The translations under genes and the position numbers were made by a program. This document shows, piece by piece, positions 25,144 to 37,017 of a stretch of 64,000 nucleotides of DNA; the first letter of the stretch is position 1, and the number at the start of each line of letters is the position of its first letter. The stretch lies in assembly GCA_021851325.1 (NCBI GenBank), contig JAJZDZ010000016.1, positions 1-64,000 of the forward strand, written 5' to 3'. Below the pieces are notes generated by a model. That model made no database searches and was not told the origin of the DNA. It worked only from the letters and a program-made list of their open reading frames with translations. This stretch comes from Pseudomonadota bacterium. Lineage in GTDB: Bacteria; Pseudomonadota; Alphaproteobacteria; Micropepsales; Micropepsaceae.

Positions 25144-25782
25144 ATGACGGATTATGTTGTTGCCATCGAGCTCAGTTGGGCGATTTGGTATGCAAGCTGG
25201 ATGATCGCAGCGATGTTCAGCGCTGGGACCGTCAAGCGGGCCCCCTCCACGATCTTGGTTTTTCTCTTTGAGGCGCCAGGTTTTTTCCTTCTGCTGGGCG
25301 TCATCGCCACGGGCGGGGGTCCGGTCTGGCAGGCGGTATCCCAGACGGACCACGGGATCTATCTCCTGGCGCTACCGGGGCTGCGCCTGTGGCAGCCCTC
25401 CGAATTTTTGGGCTGGGGCCTGTTCGTTCTCAGCCTGCCGGGCTTCGCCTTTGCCTGGTGGGCGCGGCTGACCTTGGGTCGTCTGTGGTCGGGCACCATT
25501 ACCCGCAAGGCGGATCATGTTCTGGTCGACACCGGGCCCTATGCCCTGGTGCGCCATCCGATCTATACCGGCCTGATGGCAAGCGTGATCATGACCGTGG
25601 CCGCCAAGGGCACGACGCTGGCGCTTGTGGGCGGGATGATGCTGGTGGTCGGCTGGACCCTGAAGGCCCGCTTTGAAGAGCGCTTCCTCGCTGCGGAGCT
25701 GGGCGCTGCGGGTTATGCCACCTATCGTGCGCGGGTGCCCATGCTGCTTCCGTTCGGAGGGAAAAGGGAGGTCAGCTCATGA
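25144..25782 (+). CDS. Isoprenylcysteine carboxyl methyltransferase-like membrane protein, copy 1
   Basis: 212 residues with about five membrane helices. The C-terminal half carries the ICMT/PEMT-type SAM motif: GPYALVRHPIYTG, then EERFL and YATYRARVPMLLPF. ATG 25144 follows a GGGGGCAGTC stretch. Eukaryotic ICMT methylates prenylated cysteine; bacterial homologues modify lipids or small molecules and are mostly uncharacterised. The next gene is a tandem paralogue overlapping it by 4 bp, so the two are translated together. Confidence 0.75.
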   Translation: MTDYVVAIELSWAIWYASWMIAAMFSAGTVKRAPSTILVFLFEAPGFFLLLGVIATGGGPVWQAVSQTDHGIYLLALPGLRLWQPSEFLGWGLFVLSLPGFAFAWWARLTLGRLWSGTITRKADHVLVDTGPYALVRHPIYTGLMASVIMTVAAKGTTLALVGGMMLVVGWTLKARFEERFLAAELGAAGYATYRARVPMLLPFGGKREVSS

Positions 25783-26366
25783 ATCTTGCCTTCAGCCTGT
25801 CGCGGTTAGACGCTGCCCTGGCAATTCGTGATCTGTGGCTTTTGTGGGCGCTAAGCTGGCTCCTGGCCGCGCCTTTTGCGGCGCGCGCGGCAAAGCGCTC
25901 CCGCTGGATGATGGTGCCTCTCACCGTCGTCGGTCTCATCGCCATTTTTGCCTGGAACCAGGCCGGGCAGCTGTTGACGCGGCCGCTCTGGTCGGTGCCG
26001 GAGCTCTTCGGCTGGCTTTGTGCTGGCGTGGTGCTGGCTGGTTTTGGCTTTGCCTGGTGGGCGCGGCTGACGTTGGGCCGCCTGTGGTCGGGCTTTATCA
26101 CCCTGAAGGAGGGCCATCATATCGTGGATCAGGGTCCTTACGCGTTGGTGCGCCATCCGATCTACACCGGCATCCTTCTGGCGATTGGGGCGACAGCCCT
26201 TGCGGCCCCGTCGCCCCTGGCCTTTGCCATGGCGGCGGCGATCCTGGCGGTGCTTGTTGCCAAGGCGTGGGCTGAAGAACGCTTTCTTGGTCAGGAGCTG
26301 GGTGAGGAGGCCTATGCCAGCTATCGCGCACGGGTTCCCATGCTGCTGCCATTTTTGCCCAAATAG
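25779..26366 (+). CDS. Isoprenylcysteine carboxyl methyltransferase-like membrane protein, copy 2
   Basis: 195 residues, paralogous to the preceding gene. It shares nearly identical blocks FGFAWWARLTLGRLWSG, GPYALVRHPIYTGI, EERFLGQELGEEAYASYRARVPMLLPF. The N-terminal helices differ more. The start ATG overlaps the previous stop (ATGA). The pair may act as a heterodimer or have diverged in substrate. Membrane-embedded SAM-dependent methyltransferase is the expected activity; the substrate is unknown. Confidence 0.75.
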   Translation: MNLAFSLSRLDAALAIRDLWLLWALSWLLAAPFAARAAKRSRWMMVPLTVVGLIAIFAWNQAGQLLTRPLWSVPELFGWLCAGVVLAGFGFAWWARLTLGRLWSGFITLKEGHHIVDQGPYALVRHPIYTGILLAIGATALAAPSPLAFAMAAAILAVLVAKAWAEERFLGQELGEEAYASYRARVPMLLPFLPK

Positions 26367-26455
26367 AGCTCGCACCGACGCGTGCTTTCAGACTATAAGT
26401 CGCCACCGTGCCCGGGCGGAACGCCAGGGCGTCTTCTATGCGGGTGCGGTAAAAA

Positions 26456-27751
26456 ATGTCGAATGTGGCCGTGATCGGCGCCCAGTGGGGCGACGAAGGC
26501 AAAGGCAAGATTGTTGACTGGCTGAGTGCGCGCGCCGATGTCGTGGTGCGCTTTCAGGGCGGGCACAATGCCGGCCATACCCTCGTCATAGATGGCGTCA
26601 CCTTCAAACTCAGTCTGCTGCCGTCCGGTGTGGTCCGGCCGGGCAAGCTTGCGGTGATCGGCAATGGCGTTGTAGTTGATCCCTTCGCCTTTGCGGCAGA
26701 GGTTGAACGCCTGCGCGAGCAGGGTGTTGCGATCACCCCGCAAGGTCTTGTGGTGGCCGAAAACGCAACGCTGATCCTGCCGCTGCACCGCGAACTTGAT
26801 GAGGCGCGTGAAAGCGCAAGCAGCAGCCAGGCGATTGGAACCACCAAGCGTGGCATCGGTCCTGCCTATGAGGACAAGGTCGGTCGGCGCGCGCTGCGCG
26901 TGATTGATCTGCGCGATCTGGGGAGTCTGCCGGCCAAGATCGAACGGCTGCTTGCCCATCACAATGCGCTGCGCCGGGGCATGGGCCGCGAGGAAATCCG
27001 TGTTGCTGACGTGTTTGAACCCTTGCAGGAGGTGGCGGGCAAGATACTGCCGTTCGCCAATTGCGCCTGGCGTCTTCTCGACGACGCCCGCCGGCAGGGC
27101 AAATGGATCCTGTTCGAAGGGGCGCAGGCGGTACTGCTCGATGTCGACCACGGCACCTATCCCTATGTAACCTCCTCGAACACTGTCGCCGGTCAGGCAG
27201 CGGCTGGAGCCGGCATCAGTCCACGCGACATCGGCTATGTCCTTGGCATCGCCAAGGCCTACACCACCCGCGTGGGCCAGGGGCCCTTTCCGACCGAACT
27301 CAGCGATGCCACCGGCGATGAACTGGGGCGGCGCGGCGCTGAGTTTGGCACCGTGACCGGCCGCAAGCGCCGCTGCGGCTGGTTCGATGCGGTGCTGGTA
27401 CGCCAGACCGTGATTACCGGCGGCATCGATGGCATCGCTTTGACCAAGCTCGATGTGCTGGACGGTTTTGCTGAAATCAAGCTGTGCACGGGTTATCGGC
27501 TGGATGGCACCCATCTTGACCACCTGCCGGCGGATGCCGTTCTGCAGGCCCGCTGCGAGCCCGTCTATGAAGTTATGGAGGGCTGGTCGCAATCCACCCG
27601 CGGCGCGCGTAGCTGGGCTGATCTGCCGGCTCAGGCGGTAAAATATGTGCGCCGCATTGAAGAGCTGATCGGTGCTCCGGTGGCGCTTTTGTCCACCAGT
27701 CCCGAGCGTGAGGACACCATCTTGGTGCATGATCCTTTCGTCGCCCGCTAG
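26456..27751 (+). CDS. purA: Adenylosuccinate synthetase
   Basis: 431 residues, normal for the family. It joins IMP and aspartate using GTP in AMP synthesis. The N-terminal GTP-binding loop [16 protein letters not shown] is intact; [23 protein letters not shown] and the later [10 protein letters not shown] are diagnostic. ATG 26456 lies in an A-run without a strong Shine-Dalgarno sequence. Between purA and the next gene lies CCCGGC-AGGGT-GCCGGG (27797-27813), a hairpin with a T-run 8 bp further on that may act as a weak terminator. Confidence 0.96.
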   Translation: MSNVAVIGAQWGDEGKGKIVDWLSARADVVVRFQGGHNAGHTLVIDGVTFKLSLLPSGVVRPGKLAVIGNGVVVDPFAFAAEVERLREQGVAITPQGLVVAENATLILPLHRELDEARESASSSQAIGTTKRGIGPAYEDKVGRRALRVIDLRDLGSLPAKIERLLAHHNALRRGMGREEIRVADVFEPLQEVAGKILPFANCAWRLLDDARRQGKWILFEGAQAVLLDVDHGTYPYVTSSNTVAGQAAAGAGISPRDIGYVLGIAKAYTTRVGQGPFPTELSDATGDELGRRGAEFGTVTGRKRRCGWFDAVLVRQTVITGGIDGIALTKLDVLDGFAEIKLCTGYRLDGTHLDHLPADAVLQARCEPVYEVMEGWSQSTRGARSWADLPAQAVKYVRRIEELIGAPVALLSTSPEREDTILVHDPFVAR

Positions 27752-27764
27752 ACGCCGAAGCTGA

Positions 27765-28814
<1,050 letters not shown>

Positions 28815-28838
28815 ACGCCTGCTCTGGGCAGGCGCTAC

Positions 28839-29651
28839 CTATGCCGTGCCGCGCCGGCGTGGCGTCCTTGGGGTGGGCACAAAGGCATGATTGAGCGGGC
28901 CATGGCCGTGGCCAAGGCCGGGAGCGGTGCGGATCGCTCCTTGCAGATAGCTGCGGGCTTGCCCGACCGCCGCTGGTAGCTCAAGGCCCTGGGCGAGGCC
29001 GCAGGCTATGGCCGTGGCATAGGTGCAGCCGGTGCCATGGGTGTGACGGCTGGTGAGGCGCGCGCCCTGGACGCAAAGGCTGCCACCCGGCCATACCAGT
29101 ACGTCCCGCAGTATCCTCTCGTGACTGTGTCCGCCCTTGATGAGAGCGGCTTCGGCGCCAAGCGCGATCAGCTGCCGTGCGGCCGCGACCCGGCCTTTGA
29201 GCCCGCGCGGGTGCTGGCCCAGGAGGGCGCAGGTTTCGGGAAGGTTGGGGGTGACGAGACTGGCCAAAGGAAGCAGCAGGGTTTTGAGGGTGGCGATGGC
29301 GTTCTCAGCCAGCAAGCGCTGCCCGCTGCTCGACACCAGCACCGGGTCCAGCACGATGGGTACGTCAAGCACGGCGATTTCCCTGGCGACGGCGCGAATG
29401 ATGGACGCCGAGCCGAGCATCCCGATCTTGATGGCATCAATGCCGATATCGTCGCGGCAGGCCCGGATCTGGGCGGCAACAAGCCCCGCCGGCATCAGCT
29501 TGAGGGCGCTGAGGCCGGTGGTGTTCTGGGCACTGACCGCGGTGATGGCGGTCATGGTGTAAAGCCCGAAGGCCGCCGCGGTCTTGATGTCCGCCTGGAT
29601 CCCGGCCCCGCCGCCCGAATCCGAGCCGGCGATGACCAGTAGCCGTTTCAT
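28839..29651 (-). CDS. thiD: Hydroxymethylpyrimidine/phosphomethylpyrimidine kinase
   Basis: 270 residues, ribokinase-like fold. N-terminal [19 protein letters not shown] binds the pyrimidine; [14 protein letters not shown] and the C-terminal anion hole and catalytic Asp/Cys region [14 protein letters not shown] are typical of ThiD. It phosphorylates HMP and HMP-P in thiamine synthesis. Its start overlaps the glmM stop by 4 bp, so it is the last gene of the folP-glmM-thiD group. Confidence 0.92.
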   Translation of the reverse strand: MKRLLVIAGSDSGGGAGIQADIKTAAAFGLYTMTAITAVSAQNTTGLSALKLMPAGLVAAQIRACRDDIGIDAIKIGMLGSASIIRAVAREIAVLDVPIVLDPVLVSSSGQRLLAENAIATLKTLLLPLASLVTPNLPETCALLGQHPRGLKGRVAAARQLIALGAEAALIKGGHSHERILRDVLVWPGGSLCVQGARLTSRHTHGTGCTYATAIACGLAQGLELPAAVGQARSYLQGAIRTAPGLGHGHGPLNHAFVPTPRTPRRRGTA

Positions 29652-30994
29652 GCGGCCACGGAGCGGATGGCCGCGCAGATCTCGCGCACCACCTCGCGTA
29701 CGAGTTTCTCATCGTCGCCTTCGGCCATCACCCGGATCACCGGTTCGGTGCCAGATTTGCGCACGAGGATACGACCCTTGCCATTCAGCCGCTCGCCCGC
29801 AGCGGTGATCTGTGATTTGACCCGCTCGTTGTCGAGCGGCGCGGTGCCGTTGAACCGCACGTTCTCGAGGATCTGCGGCAGGGGTTCGAAGAGATGTGCG
29901 GCCTGCGAGGCAGGCTTGCCTTCGTCGGCGATGACGGCGAGCACCTGCAGGGCGGCGACAAGGCCGTCGCCGGTGGTACCAAAATCGCTGAACACGATGT
30001 GCCCGGACTGTTCGCCACCGATATTGTAGCCACCCTCGCGCATCATCTCGATCACGTAGCGGTCGCCGACGGCCGCGCGTCCCAGCTTGAGGTTGAGGCC
30101 GGCGAGATATTTGTCGAGCCCCATGTTTGACATGATGGTTCCCACCACGCCGCCACCCTTAAGATCGCCCCGGCGGCTCCAGGACTTGGCCATCAGCGCC
30201 AGAATCTGGTCGCCGTCGATGATCCGGCCATGTTCATCGCTCATCACCACGCGATCGGCATCACCATCAAGGGCAATCCCGAAATCGGCGCGCATTTCAC
30301 GTACCTTGGCGGCCATGGCGTGGGGCGCGGTCGAGCCACATTCGAAATTGATATTGAAGCCATCGGGGTTCACGCCCATGGGAATGACTTCGGCGCCCAG
30401 TTCCCACAACACGGCGGGGGCGACGCGGTAGGCCGCGCCATTGGCGCAGTCGATGACGATGCGCAGACCCTCAAGGCTGAGGTGACGCGGAAAGCTGCGC
30501 TTGGCGAATTCGATGTAGCGCGCCTGGCTGTCGTCGATCCGTTTGGCGCGGCCGAGCATCGCCGGAAGGACAAGGCCTTCGGCCAGACCATTGTCCATGA
30601 GTGCTTCGATCTGCTGCTCGGTGTCGTCGGAGAGCTTGTTGCCATCGGGTCCGAACAGCTTGATGCCGTTGTCATGATAGGGGTTGTGCGAGGCCGAGAT
30701 CATGACCCCGAGATCGGCGCGCAAGGAGCGCACCAGCATCGCCACCGCCGGTGTGGGCAGGGGGCCGAACTGGAACACGTCCATGCCCACTGCCGTGAAG
30801 CCGGCAACCAGGGCAGGCTCGATCATGTAGCCGGAGAGCCGCGTATCCTTGCCGATCACCACCCGGTGGCGGTATTCGCCCCGGGTGAACAGACGACCGG
30901 CCGCCATGCCGATCTTCATGGCGATTTCCGGCGTCATCGGAAAACTGTTGGCGAGGCCGCGAACCCCGTCGGTACCGAAATATTTGCGCGCCAT
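29648..30994 (-). CDS. glmM: Phosphoglucosamine mutase
   Basis: 448 residues. It converts glucosamine-6-phosphate to glucosamine-1-phosphate for peptidoglycan and LPS precursors. YFGTDGVRG at the N-terminus, the phospho-serine loop [17 protein letters not shown], the metal loop ALDGDADRV and the C-terminal phosphate site [14 protein letters not shown] are all intact. It follows folP by 90 bp on the minus strand, a gene order seen in other alphaproteobacteria and relevant to the unusual folP. Confidence 0.96.
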   Translation of the reverse strand: MARKYFGTDGVRGLANSFPMTPEIAMKIGMAAGRLFTRGEYRHRVVIGKDTRLSGYMIEPALVAGFTAVGMDVFQFGPLPTPAVAMLVRSLRADLGVMISASHNPYHDNGIKLFGPDGNKLSDDTEQQIEALMDNGLAEGLVLPAMLGRAKRIDDSQARYIEFAKRSFPRHLSLEGLRIVIDCANGAAYRVAPAVLWELGAEVIPMGVNPDGFNINFECGSTAPHAMAAKVREMRADFGIALDGDADRVVMSDEHGRIIDGDQILALMAKSWSRRGDLKGGGVVGTIMSNMGLDKYLAGLNLKLGRAAVGDRYVIEMMREGGYNIGGEQSGHIVFSDFGTTGDGLVAALQVLAVIADEGKPASQAAHLFEPLPQILENVRFNGTAPLDNERVKSQITAAGERLNGKGRILVRKSGTEPVIRVMAEGDDEKLVREVVREICAAIRSVAA

Positions 30995-31084
30995 TGCGCC
31001 TTGATCCTCTCTGCGGGCGTCGTGCCCCTTGGTCCCTTATTGTAGTCAGCTGGATTAAAGATCGTTAGCCATTCGTGGAACAAC

Positions 31085-31897
31085 TTAGATTGCATTTTTC
31101 GGCGGCTTTTCCCTCAGCCGGGCAAACACCCTGGCGCCATCACGCAGTGCCGCCACATCGTGGGTGCGCAGAAAATCGGCGCCTGAGCTCAGTGCGAACA
31201 GTTCGGCCGCCAGACTTGCCGCGCCCGCGGCCTCGGGTCGGGCATCGACCAGGCGGCGCAGAAAGGATTTGCGGCTGACCGAGATCAGGACGGGCCGGCC
31301 AAACGCCGCTTTGAGCGCCCCGATATGGCGGAGCATGGTGAAGGATGCCTCAGGATCCGTGCCGAGGAACATGCCCATCCCCGGATCCAGGATCAGCCGG
31401 TCGGCCGTGATGCCGGCGGCGAGCAGACGCGAGAGCCGCTGCTCGAAGAAACGGCAGACCCGATCATAGATTTCGCTGGCGGGGACAAACATCGGCCGGG
31501 CCGGGCCCTGGCCCTGGACCGAATGCATGACGACGAGCTGGCACTGGCTTGCGGCCAGTTCAGGATAAAAGCTGGGATCGGCAAAGCCCTGGATGTCGTT
31601 CAGATAGCCCACATTGCGGCTGAGCGCCCAGCGCTGCACAGGGGTGGCAAAGCTGTCGACCGAGAGGCGATGGGCGTCGGCCGCAAAGGCGTCCATCACG
31701 CCCTTGAGGCGGGCGATTTCAAGCTCGGGGGGCACGGCTTGCGCCGCAGGCGCCGAGGAGGCGGCGCCAAGATCAAGCACATCCGCGCCGGCAGCAAAGA
31801 GCGCATGGGCCCGCGCTAGGGCGGCTGCCGGCTCAAGGAAGCGGCCACCATCGGAAAAACTGTCGGCAGTAATGTTGAGAATACCAAAGCTTTGCAT
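31085..31897 (-). CDS. folP: Dihydropteroate synthase, Sul-like variant
   Basis: 270 residues from ATG 31897 (GGAGG 5 bp upstream; the track's 31948 start runs through a terminator). It joins pABA to the pterin pyrophosphate in folate synthesis. Conserved catalytic elements: NITADSFSDGG (8-18), SVDSF (79-83), LNDIQGF (99-105), LDPGMGMF (170-177), SVSRKSF (206-212), THDV. The usual second loop GGESTRPG is replaced by GAASSAPAA (44-52). Blocks such as GYLNDIQGF, VVMHS, RLILDPGMG and SVSRKSFL resemble recalled Sul1/Sul2 sequences rather than ordinary alphaproteobacterial FolP. The enzyme may be naturally sulfonamide-tolerant. Confidence 0.85.
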   Translation of the reverse strand: MQSFGILNITADSFSDGGRFLEPAAALARAHALFAAGADVLDLGAASSAPAAQAVPPELEIARLKGVMDAFAADAHRLSVDSFATPVQRWALSRNVGYLNDIQGFADPSFYPELAASQCQLVVMHSVQGQGPARPMFVPASEIYDRVCRFFEQRLSRLLAAGITADRLILDPGMGMFLGTDPEASFTMLRHIGALKAAFGRPVLISVSRKSFLRRLVDARPEAAGAASLAAELFALSSGADFLRTHDVAALRDGARVFARLREKPPKNAI

Positions 31898-31910
31898 TGC
31901 GCCTCCAACC

Positions 31911-31937
31911 GAAAAGGGGAGGCCTGGCCTCCCCTTT
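31911..31937 (-). terminator. Intrinsic terminator between ftsH and folP
   Basis: AAAGGGGAGGC and GCCTCCCCTTT form a perfect 11-bp stem with loop CTG; on the minus strand it is followed by TTTTC. It lies 24 bp after the ftsH stop and ends 13 bp before the folP start, so folP probably needs its own promoter, read-through or antitermination. Confidence 0.8.
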
Positions 31938-31961
31938 GGTCTTCTCACACCGTGCAGCGGC

Positions 31962-33875
<1,914 letters not shown>

Positions 33876-34057
33876 GGTCGTTCTTTCTTTGGCGATGGGC
33901 CACGCACTGAGCCGGCCAACCGGGCCGGATCGTCTGCTTTGCGGGCAGCCGGGTGCTCCCTATAGATAGGGACACTCACGCATCCTGCCAGCACTAAAAG
34001 GTTAGGCGCTTTCGCCCGTGCGGGCAATCGCCCCGCCAAGGGTTCATAGTCGGCCGC

Positions 34058-35122
34058 CTAGTCTTCCATATCGGAGCGCGAACTTCCACCTCTTGCCACA
34101 CTCCGCTTCTTTACGCCCGCGGAGGCCCCCCCGGGGCTGCGACGTGGTGCCTCGCCCTGCACCCAGAGGCTGGCCTCGCCAAAAAGGCGCCGGGCCCGGG
34201 GCACCGGCGCAAGCCGGCAGCCCATCAGGGTTCGCCCACCACCAAGTTCTCCACTGCATACACTGTTGTAAAGCGCCTGCAGGCGGCGAAAGCGCGGACG
34301 GTAGCTGCTGCCGCTGACCCGCATCAGCACCAGAGCGAGCGCCCTCAGACCGATCTCCTCGGGCAGTGCTGCGAGTGCCGCGCGATCAAGCTGGGCGTGG
34401 CCGTCTTCGAAGCGGCAATGGTCCGCGACGAAGGCCTCCGCTGTACTCTGCAGGGCGCTGCGGGCGCGGCGCAGATGGTCGGTGGCGAGTACCAGGCGCT
34501 CGGGTGCCAGGCCGGCGGCGATGAGCGTGGGCCAGGCCTGGCGGATCCGGACCCTGGAAAAGCGCGGATCCTCGTTCATGGGATCCTCGTGCCAGGCAAC
34601 GCCCAGTTCCCGCAGCAGGCGGCGCAGCGACGCCCGCGCCAGCATCAGCAGCGGGCGTACCAGGGCAAGCTCAAAATAGCCCGCAAGCGGAAAGGGACTG
34701 AGGCCCGACATGGCGCAGAGGCCATCGACGCCGGAGCCGCGGCCAAGCCGCAAGAGAAGGGTTTCGGCCTGATCTTCGAGGGTATGACCGACATAAAGAC
34801 CCTTGATGCCGTGGCTGAGGCACCAGTCACCCAGGAGCTGATAGCGCGCGTCGCGTGCGGCCGCTTCCAGATTGCGCCGCGGCTTGGGTCCAGTCCAGGG
34901 CAGGACAGAGGCTGTGAGTTGCCACTGTTGCGCTGTTTCAACCACCTTCCTCGCGATGTCGTCAGAGCCGGCGCCAAGGCCGTGATCGACACTGAGGACG
35001 GTAGGCGGAGCAAGCCCCCCCTGCTTCGCCCACGCCGTCAGGAGCCAGCACAGGGCAAGGGAGTCGGCACCGCCCGAAACCGCAACTGCCGCCGGCCAGG
35101 GCTGTCGTGGCAGTGCCGCCAT
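34058..35122 (-). CDS. tilS: tRNA(Ile)-lysidine synthase
   Basis: 354 residues from ATG 35122. It modifies C34 of tRNA-Ile2 to lysidine so the codon AUA is read. The N-type ATP pyrophosphatase loop is VAVSGGADSLALCW; GHTLEDQAETLLLRLGRGSG and the following R-rich helices are typical. The track start (TTG 35236) overlaps cpoB by 89 bp; the upstream residues AAELLRVFGAS look partly homologous to other TilS N-termini, so the true start may lie between 35143 and 35236. The C-terminal tail is basic. Confidence 0.88.
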   Translation of the reverse strand: MAALPRQPWPAAVAVSGGADSLALCWLLTAWAKQGGLAPPTVLSVDHGLGAGSDDIARKVVETAQQWQLTASVLPWTGPKPRRNLEAAARDARYQLLGDWCLSHGIKGLYVGHTLEDQAETLLLRLGRGSGVDGLCAMSGLSPFPLAGYFELALVRPLLMLARASLRRLLRELGVAWHEDPMNEDPRFSRVRIRQAWPTLIAAGLAPERLVLATDHLRRARSALQSTAEAFVADHCRFEDGHAQLDRAALAALPEEIGLRALALVLMRVSGSSYRPRFRRLQALYNSVCSGELGGGRTLMGCRLAPVPRARRLFGEASLWVQGEAPRRSPGGASAGVKKRSVARGGSSRSDMED

Positions 35123-35147
35123 GCTGGCGCCAAAGACGCGCAAAAGC

Positions 35148-36185
35148 TCAGCGGCAATGGGCCGCCCTGCGGCTTGCGAGAGCCTCGCGGCGCACGCTTT
35201 CGGAGGCTCTGGGGTATTTGATGTGGAGTGCGGCAAGAGTGGTGCAGCCTTCCTGCTTCTGCTTCATCGCAATCAGCGACTGGCCAAGGCGCAGCATGCT
35301 TTGTGGGGCGAGTTCTGCATGCGGATAGTTCTTGATCTCTTCGGCAAAGGCGCGGGCGGCGCTGGCATAATCCTTCTGTACATAGGAAATCGATCCATCC
35401 CAATAGACCGCCTGTGCGGCCTTGGGAGCGGTGGGATTGGCCGCCGCAAAGCTGCGGAACGCCGCCTGGGCTTCACTGTAGCGGCCCTGGGCAAGAAGTT
35501 TCATGGCGCTGTCGAAGGAGGCCCCGCTCTCCCCCGATGGCGCTGGCGGCGTACTGTTGCCGGCGGCGACCGCACCCATATTGACGGTTATTTCGCGGCC
35601 TGGCCGCGGCAGAGGTGTGCCGGAGGGCAGGGTGCCGAGGGTACCGGGCTCGGCCGCCAGCGGGGCTGGGCCGGAGGCCTCCGCGGGGGCCGGCGCCGCC
35701 GCCGTGCCCGCGGCCGAAGCTGTGGCCGGCGCTGCCGGTGAGGCAGTGCCGCCGCCAAAACCGCTGCAGTTGAGCTGCGGCGTAGCTGTGCTGTCGGCGC
35801 TGGCGCCGCTGGCGTTGCTCAGGATCTGAGCCGACAGCTGGCAGACGCGATAGTCGAAGTCCTTCTTCATGCGCGTGATCTGTTCGCGCAGGAGAGCATT
35901 TTGATGCTGCGCGGACTGGACTTCGCCGGTGACGTTGCGCAGGGCTCGTTCCAGATCCGAAACCCGTTCGGTGAGACTGGAGATGGCGGCATCCTGGGCC
36001 TGCTCGCGCTGGGCAGCCGCAAGGCGCCTGGCCTTTTCCGCATCGCTTTCGCCGAACAGACCGGCGACCTGCACCCAATGGTGCCCGCCCTGGGCGGGGG
36101 CGGCCGCAAGCGGCGCGGGGGCGCCAAGGAGCAGGGTGGCAGCAAACGCTACCAGGCTGGCACGATGCGCAAGGCGAAGACCCAT
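35148..36185 (-). CDS. cpoB: Cell division coordinator CpoB (YbgF)
   Basis: 345 residues, periplasmic. A Sec signal peptide ends near GAPAPLAAAPA. A coiled-coil trimerisation segment (about 50-110, SLTERVSDLERALRNVTGEVQ) follows, then a long Ala/Pro-rich linker (about 125-215) and a C-terminal TPR domain (AMKLLAQGRYSEAQAAFRSF, YWDGSISYVQKDYASAARAF). It couples Tol-Pal constriction with peptidoglycan synthesis. The linker is long compared with the enterobacterial protein. Confidence 0.9.
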   Translation of the reverse strand: MGLRLAHRASLVAFAATLLLGAPAPLAAAPAQGGHHWVQVAGLFGESDAEKARRLAAAQREQAQDAAISSLTERVSDLERALRNVTGEVQSAQHQNALLREQITRMKKDFDYRVCQLSAQILSNASGASADSTATPQLNCSGFGGGTASPAAPATASAAGTAAAPAPAEASGPAPLAAEPGTLGTLPSGTPLPRPGREITVNMGAVAAGNSTPPAPSGESGASFDSAMKLLAQGRYSEAQAAFRSFAAANPTAPKAAQAVYWDGSISYVQKDYASAARAFAEEIKNYPHAELAPQSMLRLGQSLIAMKQKQEGCTTLAALHIKYPRASESVRREALASRRAAHCR

Positions 36186-36265
36186 AGCGTGATCCTCTCA
36201 GCAATGAAGGGTACTTGTCAGTCCAGCTCTAGAGTTGGACCGAATTACGGCTGCATGGCAAACGC

Positions 36266-36299
36266 GAAAAGGGCGCCGCGCTCTGTCGACGCCCTTTTC
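36266..36299 (-). terminator. Probable terminator after pal
   Basis: GAAAAGGGCG and CGCCCTTTTC pair over 10 bp with a 14-base loop; on the minus strand the second arm ends in TTTTC. It lies about 50 bp after the pal stop and before cpoB, so it may limit transcription into cpoB. The loop is large, so it could be only a partial terminator. Confidence 0.5.
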
Positions 36300-36346
36300 T
36301 TGAAGCCTGATTGGCGCACGTTCCCCCGTGCGCCAGTCATCTGGCC

Positions 36347-36871
36347 TTAGGAAGTCGCACCGCCGCTGGTGACGACGGTCACGTCGCGACGATCCTTGGC
36401 GTAGCAGCTGGCGTTTGATTCAGCGCAGATCGGACGCTCCTTACCGTAGGAGATCGTGTCGACGCGCGCCGGGGAGACACCGAGGCTGACCAGGTACTCC
36501 TTGGCTGCGCTGGCTCTGCGGGCACCAAGGGCAAGGTTGTACTCACGCGTGCCGCGGGGGTCGCAATTGCCCTGAACCTGTACGGTCACGGCTGGATATT
36601 TCTGAAGCCAGGCGGCCTGACGCTGCAGGGTCGCCTTGGCCGTGCTGTTCAGTGCGGAGCTGTTGAAGGCAAAATGGATCGTATCGCCGACATTGACGCG
36701 CAGATCCTCCGCGCTGCCTGGCACGATCGAAGAGGTCTTGACCTGCGCGGGAGCTGCGGCCGCTGGCGGGGCGGGAGGCGCCGCGGGAACGGCCTTGGGT
36801 TTTTCCGCGCAGCCGGCCAAGGCTACAACGGACAGTATGGCTGCAAATTTTATAGCGTTTGAAAATTTCAT
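36347..36871 (-). CDS. pal: Peptidoglycan-associated lipoprotein
   Basis: 174 residues from ATG 36871 (an ATG at 36874 is adjacent). Lipoprotein signal with lipobox LAGC, a short Ala/Pro linker, then an OmpA-like domain with VQGNCDPRGTREYNLALGARRA that binds meso-DAP of peptidoglycan. It anchors the outer membrane to the wall and interacts with TolB. It sits in the standard tolB-pal order. Confidence 0.95.
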   Translation of the reverse strand: MKFSNAIKFAAILSVVALAGCAEKPKAVPAAPPAPPAAAAPAQVKTSSIVPGSAEDLRVNVGDTIHFAFNSSALNSTAKATLQRQAAWLQKYPAVTVQVQGNCDPRGTREYNLALGARRASAAKEYLVSLGVSPARVDTISYGKERPICAESNASCYAKDRRDVTVVTSGGATS

Positions 36872-37017
36872 CATTGGAAGTCCACTCCCCACAAGGGTCG
36901 CCAGCCCTTGTGCGCTAGGGCCGAGCGCAATTTGGAGGCGCGCACATCACGGTTGAACGTGTGAGCGCGGAAATAGACCCGGGCCTTGGTTACGCGCAAC
37001 AGAAATTTTTGTTTATC

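Noticed and set aside
26393-27730. 445-residue minus-strand ORF opposite purA
   Set aside because: purA is unambiguous in the other strand; the antisense frame is an artefact of high GC with no domain.
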